Part shown: positions 42,817 through 57,057 of the stretch, one piece after another | Position numbering within the stretch: the stretch's first letter is position 1 | How the letters are laid out: each line of letters opens with the position of its first letter | DNA from: Tupaia tana | Lineage: Eukaryota > Chordata > Mammalia > Scandentia > Tupaiidae | Length of the DNA stretch: 64,000 nucleotides | Direction of reading: 5' to 3' | NCBI GenBank assembly: GCA_026018925.1 | Contig: JAKSZU010000013.1 | Span: forward strand, 2,480,001 to 2,544,000 | Program-made: the position numbers and the translations under genes | The notes under the pieces: model-generated | Databases searched by the model: none | What the model was told of the DNA's origin: nothing | Seen by the model: the letters and a program-made list of their open reading frames with translations, nothing else

Positions 42817-45800
42817 CATCTGCAGTTCTGGGACAGGACAAGACCCCCAACTCCAGCTCTCCCACAGCTCCTTTCCTGGGGCTGCCCTGCTCACAGCCCA
42901 CTCTTGACCCCGCACACCAGCTGCCCAGGGAGCAGCCCCCGGGCCCTGTCCTGACTGCAGCGTTTCCGCCTGGCTGCCCCTTGGTGCTGTCTGCTCCCGT
43001 GACACCTTTGGAGGCATCAATGGGGACTCGCGGCCCGACCGCGCCTGGCACCATCAACATCGTTCTGCCGGTCGGTGCCGACCGAGGGCCTGCGCAGGCT
43101 GCTCTCAGTCAGGCCTCTGTCCTGAATCCGGCCCCCGTCAACTGGAGCGCCCCAGGAACCCTCTCTGGAGGTGCGGACGGTGCCCCTCCCCTCCTCTTGG
43201 CAGCTCCTGCTGTGCAGACCGTTACGCCTGCCCCGTCCGCCGGGGTCTCCCAGGTCATCCGGGGAGGCTGGACCCCAGCTCAGCCTCCTCCAGCTCCACC
43301 CCTGGTGGCCCAGATCACTCCCATCACGGCCCCAGCGACCACTGGGCCGCAGCCACAAATGGCTTTTGCTGATGGCCACCTGGACACCTCCCAGCCCATG
43401 GCCTCGCTGGACAGCTCCTGCAACCCCGGGAGTGTTTACAACAACTTCCGGCGCTGGCAGCGCTTCAAGACCCTGGCCAGGAGCCACCTGCCCCAGAGTC
43501 CTGATAGCGAGGCTCTGTCCTGCTTCTTCATGTGAGTACCTGCTGCAGGGGAGTGGGACTTCTCTTTGAGCTCACCCATAGAAAGAAGGCAGGGAGGGAT
43601 GAGGAGGCGGAGTCAGTGGGGGAGCCTGGGGACAGGTTCAGAGGGGGATGACATCTGCTTGGGCGGAGCTACCTTCTCTGCAATGCTAACGGCCCTCCGG
43701 TCATGGCGCACGGTCAGGTGACTGACCTAAACTGACCCTCACCCGCCTGTGGGCGCGACCCATCTCTGTCAATAAACCCTACGGTAATATGTTCAGGAGA
43801 AAACAACTCTGACAACGCTTCTTATACATCACGAGTCAACGTGTGTCTTAGTTGCTGGGCTCCACGAGCCTATTCCATCCTCGTATCCCCATCTGCAGCA
43901 GGGACCTGTGTGCTCTCGGCCACAAGGGACATCAGGTGGAAGGGGACTGAGGGGTGCTGGGCCCCGGAGGGAACCTGACTGTGAAGGACAGGATTAAATC
44001 TCACCACCTCCCAATAGACCTGCCTCAGAATGGTCACACTGGGGGTTGCCCCTGAAGCATGGGAATTTGGGGGACACGGCATTTAGCACAGAGACGCAGG
44101 CCCTGGGGACTCATGGACACCAGCGGACACCTGAAGTGACTGCTGTTGACGAGTGATTGTGGGAGGGGCTGCTGGGCTTCAAAGAGCCCACCAAGGGGAG
44201 ACTGAGACAGGGACTTAGGTCGGAGAGATGTGATGAGGCGCAAGGAAGGGGAGGTGTGTGGGGCCGGGTTAGCTGGGGAGCGGGTGAGACTTCAGAATGT
44301 TCTAAGCCCAGGCACTTACAGCCCAGTGCTCCGGTCCCTGTCCCGCCTGACGCCCACCATGTCGCTGGAGGAGGGCCTGTCCCGGGCCATGCAGGAATGG
44401 CAGCGCACAAGCTCCTGGGAGCGCGTGAAATACTATGAGATGGCGGCCAAGTGAGTCTGGGGTCCTGGGCAACGGGGCTCTGTGGTGGGTGAGGGTGGGT
44501 GACAATGGGGTCTGTGTGAGGGGCTTTGCAGCCCAGCCCATGAGGGTGGTTGTGGACCAGCACAGGCCCTGGGTGGCTCAGCCCCTGTCCCTCCCACAGC
44601 GAGCCTGTGGTCTTTCTGTTCCAGCGTCTCCATGGGCCCCACTCACCCGTGGTCTTGGTCGACCCCGACCTAGATACAGACAGTGGACAGGGGCTGCAGG
44701 AGCCAGGGCAGCCCAATGGGGGTCCCCTCCAGGATAGGGGTCAGCTCGGCCATCCAGCCTACTGCCTTCCTGGAGCTGCTGACTCGGAGAGGATGGGATG
44801 GCCTTTCCTCAGGAAACGTGGCCACATAGCGGTCACTGCCATCCCAGAAGGGCTGGGGTGGAAGAGGTTGGTCAGGAGAAGCCAGTAGCTCAGACACCGA
44901 GTGCATCCCTGCCTGCCTGCCCCTGCTCCATGGCAGTCCCCTCCGTTCACATACCAAACATGGCACAGCCTCAGAGGAAACTAGTCTCCTCTCAGTCAGC
45001 CATCCTCATCTCTCCAACCTCAAGGGCTCACCGTCAAGCCTTAGTCCTGGGTCTGGGCGTGCTTCCCCGGTTTATCCACGTAAAACTCATCCCCAGTGTA
45101 TCTCCAGGCCTTTGGCCCCCTTGTGCGGTCTGGACAGGGACAAGAGAGGACCTGAGGACCCTGCCCAGGGCACAGGCTGACTTGGTGCAAAAGCCATGGC
45201 CTTTCAACGGGCCCTGCACATGCCCGAGACACCGAGTGCCCCCACACTGTGCTTCGGGCCTGGGAATGCTTCCTCCTGGCTTGGCCCTGTTCGGGTCTGC
45301 ACAGTTCGCCCCAGGCCTGTCCACCCCTCCCTGGTGTCTGGTGCTGGGGGCTGGAGCCTGGCCTCCCACTCAGCAGGGCCGGGATCTTCTTCCCCACAGG
45401 TTCGTGGAGTTCGAGGCTGAGGAGAAGATTCAGCAGCTGTACTGGCTGAAGGGCTCCCAGTGCCTGTCTCCTGCAGCCCCACCGGAGCCTGACCCTCCAG
45501 GGCTCCTGATCCCCGAGGGTGTCCAGGAGCCAGGTATGGACCCACAGGCTGACAGTCGCCTAAAAAAGGCCCAAGGGTCCGAGGAGGCCACTGTCCCCAC
45601 GTCCCCTGCTCTTCAGTAAAGAGGGCATTTGCCCTTGCAAGCAGGGAGCACACCGGGGATCCTGGGATCTTGACTGCCCAAGGCCGTGAAGTGAGGACTG
45701 GCCTGGGCGTGGGTCTCAGCTACTCTCAACAAACCGCCTGACCAGGAAGCGGCCCAATGGGGAGAGAACCTAGGCCTGGGATGGCTCCAAACTCCCTCCC

Positions 45801-48192
45801 ACCTGCCCCTCACGTGGATGCCCACCCCTCATGGGTCCTGGGGTCCAGCCTGGCCCATCTTTCTACCCTTTGCATCCTGCTCCAGTCCCACTGTGGGTGG
45901 AAGTGGCAGCTGGAGCCCCCTGCCACATGCTGGTCTTCTCCCTCCTCCTAGGGTGCAGTGTCCCCAGGAAGGCCTGCCCCGAGGCCACGCCCAGCCACCT
46001 GTCACCATCCAGCGCCCCTCAGAGGCCAGACCCCAAGGGGCCAAAGGACATCCCGCCCGAAGCCGAGCAGGAGTATGTGGGCATCATGAAGGGGCTGCTG
46101 GGACACGGTGGCCAGAGGGCAGAGGATGCCGTCCAGCCAGGACAGGAGGATGGGGCGTTCCCCGACCTGGGGCTCCTGAGCTACATGGAAGAGCTCTGCT
46201 CCCAGGAGGACTTTGTCACCAAGGTGGGCTGTCCTGGGTGCTGGTGTCTGCATGTTCTGGGGAGTCCCCCAGGCCTAGTAACTCAGCTGTACTGCTCAGC
46301 TCCTGACGGGGGGGAGTGAGTGTGTGCATGTGTGTGGGTGTATCTCCGTACGTTACTGTGGTCACTATGTGTGTGTTTGTGGACACACGTGCGCATGCTA
46401 CCGTGATCGTCTGTGTGTAGGTGGTGGGTGTGTCTGTGTGCCACTGTGGCTGCTCTGTGTGTGGGGGGGGGTGAACGTTTCTATCCTACTCTGGCTGCTT
46501 TATATATGCGTGTGGGTGTGTTTCTAAGCGTTCCCGTGACTCTGTGCGTGGTTAACGTGTGAGTGGTACACCAAGTGTGTCTGTGTATACGTGTCTCTCT
46601 GTGTGAGAGTGTGTGCTTCTTGTGTCCCTCTGCCTTGTGGGTGTGTAGGTATGTTAAGCGTTGCTTTGTTCAGGGTGAGTTTTACCATAGGTGTCTGTGG
46701 TATGTGTCTCTGTGGGTCAGGGTGATGGGGACGGTAGTGCTGTTGTATTTTCCACGTGTCAGTAGGCGTGTCTGTGTGATGTGCATTTCTGTGTGTTTCT
46801 CTGTGTGGCCACAGACATGTATACGTTATGTGTACGTCTATCAGCGTTTCCTTTTCGGCGTTTACATGTAAATATCTGTGTGCGAGTCTGTGGGTGTTTG
46901 TGCGTGTGTGTGTGTCTGTGTGAGTCTCTGTGCGTATTAGGTGGACTCCACGATTTACAGTCGCCTGGCAGTGCGCATGGGGATGGGATGGGGGGTGCCC
47001 AGGACCCCGGGCCCCAGGCTCCTCTTTCCAAGGTCCCGACAGCTCTCTTCCTTCCACCCTAGGTGGAGGCCATCCTTCACCCACAATTCCTGGCCGAACT
47101 GCTCTCCCCAAAAGCAGGGATGGATCTCTTGGCCCTAATGGAGGAGCTGGAGCAGGAGGACAGGCTCGCCCCAGATCAGGTACCACAGGATGGAGGGCTA
47201 TCAGAGCGACCAGGGGTGACAGACTCCAGGGAGACCAGGGAGGGCAAGACACCTGGTAGACCAGGGACGGTGGGATACCATGGAAATGAGGGAGAGAGGA
47301 ACATCGGGCAGACCAGGGAAGGAGAGATACTAGGTAGATCAGGTGGGAGGAACATCAGGGGGAACACGGTGACCAGATCAGGGCATTCTCAGCTTCCCCG
47401 CCTCCCCTAAGGTCCTGCCACTACCCTCCGCCCCCTCGTGACACTTGGCACAGAGGAACTCATATCCACTCTCCTTCCTCCCAGCTGGTGGAGAAACACC
47501 TGCAGGCCCTGAAGGAGGACAGGGCCGACGAGGCAGCCCCAGGTGCCCCTGGAGCACCTGTCCTGGGGCCCAGTAGATTTACGTCTGCGGCCTGCCGAGA
47601 GGCAGAGAGAGATGACCGTGGACCGCACGAGGGGATCGCTTTGGAGACCTCCCTGCCACAGAAGGCTGCCCAGGACCCCGAGAGACATGACGGTGGACAT
47701 GCTGACATTCTCAGGCCTGAGGACACTGCTGTCTTCTTAGGGCGTGTGGGGACACACCCACTGAGCACTGCTGGGCCAGCCTCTCCACGCCAGGGACACA
47801 GACTCTCTCATCCTTGCCCGGGGACCAGGGGAGCCTCAGGCGGTGTAGGCACCTCGCCTGTCAGGGGGATGTGCTGGCCAGCAGATGGGTCCAGCGAGGA
47901 CGAAGAGCAGCTCCCCAGCCTGGCCTTCTTCATGGCCTCCCCGCACAGCCTGCTGCCCTGGGTGCCAGCCCTGAGCCCTGCCCCCACCTCGGGCCGTCTC
48001 CGTCCTGGAGGTCGCAGGCCCCGGGGAGCAACCGAGGCCCGATCTGCACACAGAAGAGGCCTGAGCTCAGCTGCCCGTCTGCCTTCCAAGTCAGAGAAGC
48101 GAGCGCTCATGGGAGGTCCCATCCCTAGTAGTAAGAAGCTGAAACTGAGGCCTGAGTTTGGGGTTTCTGCAGGGCAAGCCCTGGCTCTGTGA
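42817..48192 (+). CDS. NUTM2: NUT family member 2-like gene, copy 2 (exons 2-7)
   Basis: Same gene structure as copy 1: exons 42817-43531, 44322-44450, 45400-45533, 45952-46223, 47063-47179, 47485-48192, all GT-AG. The exon 5 acceptor is TAG rather than CAG. It is open over 690 residues. It differs from copy 1 at about 17 residues, among them R for H after MGT, N for K in the VYxNFRRW block, T for A in RLTPxMSLEEG, V for M before KYYEMAAK, G for D in YVxIMKGLLG, and R for W in DILxPED. Several of these restore residues of human family members (T in exon 3, for example) and others depart from them. The same premature TGA ends the protein. There is no disabling change beyond that, so it is potentially functional if the first exon exists. 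Confidence 0.88.
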
Positions 48193-48276
48193 CTGGCTGC
48201 ACCCTCACAGCCTCAGCAGAGGAAGTGGAATATACTGGCCTCTGAGCAGAGGAAGACGCCACACTGCAGCCAGTAA
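48193..48276 (+). pseudogene. Untranslated remnant of the NUT C-terminal tail, copy 2
   Basis: Same frame and sequence as in copy 1, following the shared TGA at 48190-48192 and ending in TAA. Confidence 0.8.
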
Positions 48277-48500
48277 GGGTGTGCGGGGTCTCTGCAGGCC
48301 ACCTTCGGGGAGGGCCTGGACTCGGTGTTGGGCCGTCTGCCGCCTGCACCTCAAAGGGACCAAGGGAGCCCCAGCCCCGATGACCCAGCTGCTCCTCAGA
48401 TTTTCGGGGGTGGGGTGGGTGGGGCATTTGTTGGGGGTGTGGGGAGAGTGGGAGGCGCTGGGAGGTCAGGACCTCCAGGTCGGTCTTCGTATGTACATAA

Positions 48501-48506
48501 AATAAA
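48501..48506 (+). terminator. AATAAA polyadenylation signal, copy 2
   Basis: Identical position relative to the stop codon as in copy 1. Confidence 0.7.
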
Positions 48507-49675
48507 GATTGTTCTGTTGGAAATGCTCTCAAGGTGCTGCCCTCTGAACTTGGGGGGTGTACGGCTCAGTGAAGGGAGGACAGTGAGGATGTGGGATTGG
48601 GAGGAGCCCTGTGCATCGACCCAGCTGACAGACCGCGGTCTTCCTTGCACATTTTGGTAGGCCCCTGACACTGCTCCTGGGAGCTGACAGACTCTGACAC
48701 CCCAGCACCCTGTTCCTCATCTCTGTCTCAGGGGAATCTTGCTTGTTTAGGGGTGTCCCCTGAGGATTCCTTGTTCTCTGATTCCCTGAAATACCTTTGG
48801 GTGCTTACGTGCTCTGGGACTCTCTGACCTCTGGGCCACTAACCAATTTTCTGACCTGAAACCTGGGCCTGGCACTGTTTTGGGGGGAGCTTCTCTCTGC
48901 TTCCCTGAAAGAGGCCACAGAGAAAGGATGGAAGGGTCTCCCCTCCCCTATACGGCTTGGCCTTTTCCTGAGGGTTGGGAATGGAAAGGCCTGGCTTCCA
49001 GTGTCCCTGTTCTAGGCTCAGAGCTCGCACCGCCCTTGCCAAAGGGGGTTGTGAAAGTGAGCAGTGGTGTCAGCACCTCTGGATCCTAATCAGGGGACAG
49101 CAGGGCAGCGGGCTGAGAGAAGAGTGAGGAGGCCTCCGTTCAGTGGGAGCATTTGGGATACGACTGGCAGGAGCCCTTTCCCCACTGTGAGGGTTCTTTC
49201 CCTGCTTTCTGGCAGGGGAGTCCTGTCCTCCTGACTGAGGGGAACCACCTCGTTGTGGCCCTGGGGACTGACCTCGGGGTCTGAAGGCTAGCAATGACTG
49301 GACCCCATGGCGTGGGGGGGGGGGGGTCCTCACCCACCAGCCATGTCCAAGACAAGACAGCAGGCCTGCACCTACCCCGCTGATCCTCATGGGATCTGGG
49401 TGGGAGAGGCAGTGCCCATACGCACAGTGTGAAAATCTTGGAGGTCCACTTTGTCTAAACTAGCAATTTTGCAAACAACACAAACACCCCACTGGAAGAT
49501 AAAGACACAAACACAGTGTCATAGCCCCCAAATACACATACTTCAAAATTCCTGAATGTGAGGAACAGCCAAAACAGCCTCTCTGTGTTCAAACCTATGC
49601 ACTGAATACCCACGTCTCACAGAATACAAAATACATAAGCCCCATAAAGTCAATCGCAGGAGCGCACGCGTGCAT

Positions 49676-49676
<1 letters not shown>

Positions 49677-49706
<30 letters not shown>
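49677..49706. repeat. (CA)15 microsatellite, unit 3
   Basis: Same repeat and lead-in as unit 2, with one extra CT in the sequence that follows. Confidence 0.95.
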
Positions 49707-49710
<4 letters not shown>

Positions 49711-51546
49711 CTCACCATCAATACTCTTCAAATACTGAAAATCCACCTTAAAAGTGATGAGGATACACATACTTCCAAGCAACCCCGGGAGATTCTGAAA
49801 GAACTATGCTCCAGAACAAGCATAGACCACTCCTAAAAGGCTTTATTCTGCCACAAACTCCCAATACACACACTCCCTAACCAATCCTGAATACACATTG
49901 CCCCCCCCACCCCCACCCCCGTTCATAGTCACGTAAAACACACACAAAAAAATCCCTGCATTCTGGGATATCCACACGCTCACAAACCCATGCACACATG
50001 TGCAAATACATAGTCCCAGTCCCTGAATACATGCACACCCAGAACATTATACTGAAACCCACACTCCAGAGGACGGCCTCCCCTCCGCCCCATTCTCCAG
50101 TGAGTCCCAAACACATGGAGAAATACTCGAGCATCTCAGAAGAAATACACTATCGATGCTCCTTATAACCGCATACTCAAAAGAATAAACTCACAGAATT
50201 GATCCACCTGTTGATGGATACACAGGCAAACTAGTGAACGTGCCCAAAGCACACAGAACTAACTCTAGTTATCTCATCGTGGATGAATACACATAAAACT
50301 GCATCCAAATCCTAAATTATACCAGTATTGTATATGAACCATCCCCACATTGTCAAATACTGTCCTATGTAGTGGACGACGTGAATGTATTCTGAGAACT
50401 GTGTCATAGAGTTTTATCTTTATGCAAACTCCATGGCATTGCTCAATGACCCCAAGCTGTCACTGTCTTATAGGGCACGTGAGTGTGCTATGAAATAACC
50501 ATATATGAAACAATTCCATAAAAACATAATCCTCACACATCCCTTAGAAACACAGAACCTCACTTCTCTATCTGATACATGCATATTCAACTAGGAGAAC
50601 ATACAACCGTAAGAACCGCCTACTGATAAACGCAATCACATAAGCTCACTGGACAGTCGACCAAAGGGCAATTCCCCTTGGACACACTCGTTACCATGTA
50701 GTTCTCCACATGTCCCAGGTCTACCTTCGATGTGCTTGGATTCCCATTACAAATATGCAAACACGTAACCCTATCTCCACACACGCTCACATAGCCTCCC
50801 GCTACCTGAACGTCCCTCATCGTAGACGTCCAAATACTCACACAGAAGTCGTTCTTCCGCCCACCAGAATAGAGAATCATACACACCCCACCTCACAGCT
50901 GCACACACTCATCTTATGAGACACCCAAAATAGTCCCTGGGCCACCCTCACACACCGAGAAATCCAAACACAACTCTTGAAAGAAATCACAAAGAGAAAC
51001 AGACATCACCTGAATACAATGGTGGTCCTCCCGCCTTTTCCGACGTACAACCCAGAGAGACCAAATACCCCCCAAGATAGAGAAGTCCGGTAATCCTTAC
51101 ACACCTGCCTTTACACACATACATGTTTAAAACACTCTTGGGACAAACATGCAAAATATTCCTCCGAGCCTCAAACGATCAACAGCTAAGGTCAACTCTT
51201 GGGGTACGCATACATCTCACATCCTCCAAATACAAACCCTGAACCCTACACACTCACATTATCGCAAATATCCAGAGACATTTCCAAACCACATCTGTAA
51301 AGTCACCGAACAGCCTTTCACCAACCCATTAAATATGCAACGCACTTGTAACGGAGTTCATAAGAACACCTCCCCAACGGACACCCAATGGAGACAGGCA
51401 AGGAACCTCTCGTATCCCTTGAACCACTACCTGTCCAGGAAGCTACATCCACAAGTATACCACCCTAAGTAGGGGTAAAAATAAGTACCCCACAGTTCCA
51501 TAGAAATGAAACTAAAAATAAAACTGCCTACGCCGTTCCAATGGAA

Positions 51547-51767
51547 TAGCAGGTCAAACGTGTGTGTAGGGAGCCAGACGCACGTGGCCAACGATGATTT
51601 GAACTCTAGTCCCCTGGTGGCTGGAATAACATGCACGGCGCTTCTGTGTGTATGCCCAGATCCTGACGTGGTGGAGGAAAAAGGGTTGCAGAGTGACCGC
51701 GCCCCACTGGGGTATGCTATTTGTCTTTCTCTCTCTGACAAGCACACACGCTCCCTAGCAGTAAACA
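51547..51767 (+). mobile_element. Ancient tRNA-derived SINE, unit 3
   Basis: Copy of the unit 1 element carried by duplication and almost identical to it. Confidence 0.7.
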
Positions 51768-52850
51768 GGGGAGAAAACGGAAAAACAGCGAGGCAGGCAG
51801 TCAGTCAGAAATCAGTGGGCAGCTCAGACATACTAGCCGAGGAACATCTGCTACATCGATTACTACGAATCACGGAGTGCAGCCAGACCCTGCACGGGAA
51901 AACTCCTTCCTCCTTTCAGGCTCCCGGCCCTGGGCTGGAAGCCAGGTCCACATTCTAGTTCTGCGCTTTTATCTGCAATCTCAACATTGGCCATGTGTCG
52001 TTAGGTACTCCAATTCCTTAAGTTCCTCACTTGAGAGAGAGATGCCCAAGGGCAGATAAAAACCCCATCAAGTCCAATAAACAAGGGAGACACTACGAAA
52101 ACACTTTCCCTACATATTCATTAGCAAAGTTCACAGTAAAAGTAACACCTAACCCCATGCCCAGTGCAGCTCCCCTTCTCGGGCATCTGGACAGGCGAAG
52201 GCCTTTTTGGCACAGGGTGTGTGCCTTTGCTATGAAAAGTGTTCACTTTTCTATTAAATCAAGGGGAAGATTGGGAGAGAATTGAAACTTCTCTCTTCCT
52301 ACTTTACCTGTCTGTGGTTTCCCATTTCTGTGTCTTAGGGCCCGTCTTTAATCTTAGAAACCTGGATGTAGAAACAGAGCATTTCACACACCGCAGCTCA
52401 GCTCTCCCATCCGATAACATCACTTAGACCCTCCAGTCCATCCTCTTGACAAGCCAGAGCCCGTGAATACACACAGGTAGTAAGTTTTACTGATAGAATA
52501 CACGAGTGGCATACATTTGACAAGGAATTGAAGAGAAACTCGACTTTACTCTAGATTCTCTACAGGCAAATGATTCACACCTAACGGTTTTGAAGATGTT
52601 TCCAAATGCCTAAAAAGCCAAGCAGTGCTTGAAACTCAACATCCGGGTATGTTTGCAAAGTTGCTCAGAGCGTGGATAAACGAGAGCAGTCAGGGCACGA
52701 ATGTTTCTGGAGGTTTTTCTGCATGACCACCAGGTTCACGGGGGACTCGATGAGAATGTGCCTTGGATCCTGGCTCATTTGTCAGCGACAAAAACTACTG
52801 CTGGGCGGAACTGGGTAAGGGATTCAAAGGCCAACTAAGTTCTCCCCAAG

Positions 52851-53431
52851 GGCGTCACTACTGAGACATGAGGGAGGCAGCCCTGACTCAGCACAGGGAC
52901 GCCGCCCTGCGCGGCAGCACAGCACAGAAGTAACCCTGTCTGCAGCTGGCCGGGCTCCCTGCTCCAAAGGCTTGCCTGCAGCGAGCTGGCCGCAAGAGGG
53001 CGCAGACCCGCCTGGGGCAGGGCAGCTGCACAGACACAGGAGGAGGTGCGCCCCCGAGCAGGTGCAGGCCAAGTGTGCACCTGCACCTGGAGGGGCCGGG
53101 CCCGGACTTCCATTACTTCCTCCTCATGTAACTGCTTCCCTCCCATGGCCGCCCCGCCCCAACTGCCGCCCGCGTCCGCGTGTCCCCCTGGGCGGGAACC
53201 GCTAGCAAGAGACGCTGGGTGCTGTTGCCACAAGGCCTGAGAACTGCCTCCGCGCGGCCCACGCGGCCTTAGGCTTTAAGCGCTACCGCAGGGCAAAGGA
53301 ATGGCTGCCAGGGCCGCTGGGGAGCTTCTCTGAGGACAGCGACTAGTCCTGCAGACAGTCCTACCCGGCTGTCCTCCCTTTAAACCATGCACGCCTGAAA
53401 CAGCCCTTCATGCTTTTCACATCGCAACCCT
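52851..53431. promoter_or_regulatory. CpG-rich block, candidate promoter, unit 3
   Basis: Near-identical copy of the unit 1 block. One CpG-neutral change (CAGCACAGGG for CAGTACAGGG) and one change near its end were seen. Confidence 0.5.
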
Positions 53432-56400
53432 GCCAAGAACGCACCTGGATGCCACCGCGGTGCAAGACTCTGGGAACCTGGACCCTAAGGCAGTGGACCC
53501 TCAGGTCGGGGCAGTGCGTCCACACTCTCCGAGCATCATTCCTTTCACTCTGTCTTGCTCACCCGTCCAGAAAATAGTATGGCCCTGTAGTCACACTCAT
53601 TCCATTCTCAAGGTCCCATGGAAGATTTCTGGCCAACAAGTTTAAACCTGGGAAATGCTGTTATGGATACTTTGCTCTCATTCCATCCCTCGAGGTTTTC
53701 CTACCTCACTTGCTCTTAGCATGTCTGTACAATACCTAGAGATTGTCAGTAAACATGGCTCACAATGTTGCTTTCAATATGTCTGTTACACCTCTGAGCA
53801 AGACTTGACATGGAGGGTTGATTTCAGCCCACAGAGCAGAGAGGACAGGAACCACTTTACCCTTCTACACCCCGTACTGAGAAACGGCAGCGGGATTTCA
53901 GGTGGCACTAACGAAACTCCAGCAGTCAACTCACTGACTTGCACTTACAGTAGTTTCACAAGGAGCTTCAGTGTAGCTGTTTCTGATGATATGCCGACTA
54001 GTACCACTTCTCAATCCACAAGGTACCTTGGAAAGCCAAGGATGGCTTCAAACTGCATATTTTGGGCTTGCACTCGTATCTACATGGACGCTGGGTATGG
54101 TATACCCAAGTCGCTGAAATACCAGGGCTCACTTAGGAATACCAAAGTCTGCTCTGGTTTTGGCATCTGTTCCTGTTCCACATGTGCTTAGAGACTAAGT
54201 CGTGTTGGACAGCTACTTCAAATTCCCTAGCAGGCCAGCCTGCAGGCTTTCTTCCTGCAGTCTTTGTGTTTTGTGGTAGAGTCAAGTTTAACCTTCTGAG
54301 CTTTCTTACTGCACGTTCTCTGTCTCAAGAGATAAAACACAGTAGCTTAAGAGAGTACACTTTGCAAGCAGGATTGCAGCTGAAATACTAGATGCCAATG
54401 AAATAGAAACTGAAACAAACCATGGACGCGTACTAGTAAAAGTATTTGCCAAGCAGTGCCGATTCAGCTTTCATTCCCCTTGGCTAAATTCAGCAATGCA
54501 ATCTTCCGGATACATTAAACTGTAAGGCTACGTAGACCTCCTCATTCTGGAAGTGCAGCCCACAGAAAGAGAACACGACAGCAAGTACAAGGCCAGGCAT
54601 TATAAATATCAGCAAAATTCTTAAAAATCCTATTATTTTTTTTAACCATTAGAGTGCTGAAACCTCTCAAAAAACTTTAAAATAACTTGCACACGTGGTT
54701 AGTTGCAAGATAAACCTCTGGACAGATCAAATGGAATCACATCACTGAGGAGTGCAAGCAGAAAGAAAACGGGGTGACCAAGGGAAAGCTGAGGGAGAAG
54801 ACTCGTCACTGGGTTTTTTCGGTGTGTACAACTTCACTTTTGGAAGCATGCAAAATATTAAATTCCAGTCTTGATTTGTAACGAAAATCTCCAAAGACAG
54901 GGCAGCCATTCTACCTTGCAGGTAAAACTTCTCTCCTCACTGTAAGAGAATGAAAGTGCTCCCCTGTCTCCCCTCAACTGGCTCTCCTACCTGTGGAGTC
55001 GTCTGCTCTGTACACTTGCCTTACAATCCTGCTTCCGCTAGCTTAAAAAAAAAAAAAAAAAAACTCATTTAAAAGGGTAAATATTTTACTGCTTAATACA
55101 CAATGCATGTAGAATGAAAAAGATGAGGTTTCCTAGAAAGCCTTAGCTACAAAGTCACTCTTGGCTGTAGAAAGGGTAGATGACCCTGTCCTGCTGGAGT
55201 CTGCAGAGATTCCAGGAATGGACCACACTTGGGAAAAGTAGGGCTGTCTCCTGCAGGACTTAAGGGCACGTAGCCGGCAGATAGTCCTGCACTGCCGGCG
55301 ACAGTGAGTTTTCAAACACCGAGTCCGCCACCTGCTATGCCTGCTATTTCTTAGACTATGTAGTCTCAGTTTGTGCAGAAAGGACAGTCACTGCTAGAAT
55401 TACTCAGCCTATCTCTACGGTAGGGAATCAGGGTGAGATAAGGAGAACAGAAGTAAGTGGACTGTGAACATTGGAAGCACGAGGGGCAGGAATGGAAACC
55501 TTTGGGCTAATGATCTGAGAAGGCTCACAGATTGCCTCAGAGGCACACACCAGTGGTGGTGCCACTGAATTCTTGAAGGAACTTCAGGTTTTTGCCCACC
55601 TGCTAGAGCTCCCCATGGAATCCCACCCCTCTACAAGCGCAGCTTCCCGCTGCCCCTCCCCCACCACAGAATGTCTGTTGCCCCACATTCTGCCAGTTTA
55701 AATTCAAATCTTGCCCTGCCCCACATGGGCTACTGGCTACTGAGCGCCTGCCACAGGCAGATCACGCTCTGGGTCCTGTGCTTAGCTCGTGCCATAGTAG
55801 GGGCTGCTGACAGTCAGTCGTGGCAGTGCCCCCGTGTGTGACGATGCTGTCGGCAGGAGGTAAGCCTGGGGGATAGGGAACTTGTTTTCAATCTCCCTAT
55901 CATCCCCACAAGGCCCTGGGAATTGAAACTTGACTTGTCTGGGTAACAGCTGGTCGGACTGAGGAGAAGCGGGGAGACCGGACACCCCCAGGGCATCGTC
56001 CAGGTGAAACCTGGTCGACGGCCACCTCAGACTGAAGAGATGGGGACGAAGGCTCCTTAGAGTTTGTCACTCACAGGAGATATATTGGATGAAGAGACGA
56101 ATGGGATCGGAGGCGTCGATTTTTCTACAAGGGTGACAGGTCACACCAACGTAGCTCTGTAGAGGGGGGCTGCGATGTGTATGCTGTGGCCACAGGGAGG
56201 TCTGAGACATGTGCTTTAGGAGACTGGATCTTACTCTTGGTCAGTTCTCAGAGACTTCACCTGTAGAAACCTTGATCCCAGGGGACCGGTGGGAACGAAG
56301 GGCCTGCGGTGAACAGTGCTGAGTAGGCTTGGCTCTGACTGCATCCTCAGTGAAATACCCTCCACGGAAGTGAGGCTGGAAGGGCTCTCTAACTGCCACC

Positions 56401-57057
56401 ACCCAGAGATGCTCAGCTGTGTCTTTCCCCCGGTGGCTCCGCTTCCTGTATAGGAGCTGCTGTCCTTGACTGAACAAGGCAGGGAAGCCGTGTATCCGTA
56501 ACCACAATGGGGCTTGGCTTTCCTTAGGGTGTCCTGAATTGTGTCCCTTTTGTGGAAATGTGGCATTTCAGAACCTACTGACGGTGAGCCAGTACTTAAC
56601 GATGCAACCTCACCCTTCACTTTCTTGTCCAGGGGAGGCGTTGGCTCACACGCAACTCTATGGTGTGTCATTATCAGGGACAGACGGCGAGTACTGTGGG
56701 CTCTTCGCTGCAAGGGCCTACGAGGGCTGTTTTCCATTATACGAGAGGAAGTACAGTGGCATCCAATGAGATGATCTCCTGTTATTAGAACGACAAGCAG
56801 GACAGACGTCCTGACGGACCGGGTACACATGTGTGCAAGCTGTCCTCCTTGCCTCAGATTTTCCTGAGGTCCTACTACACAAAGGGCGCCTTCGACAGGA
56901 CTTTGTCCCACCTGAATTGTGGCTCCTTCCCGCTTGCTGGTGGGGCCTTACTACTTTGTGGGGAGGTATCATGGGAGGACCATCCATTTACCACAACGCA
57001 GGCTCTTGTGACCAGCCTTTCCTCCTACGCCACCCACCTCTTTCCCTTTCTCCACAG

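Larger units (their letters stand above)
35053..49284 (+). repeat. Tandem array unit 2 (14,232 bp)
   Basis: Head-to-tail copy of unit 1. Gene positions are shifted by exactly 14,232. It is nearly identical to unit 3 over the gene but carries a series of substitutions not seen in units 1 or 3 at about 35890-36310 and 46760-46800. Confidence 0.95.
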
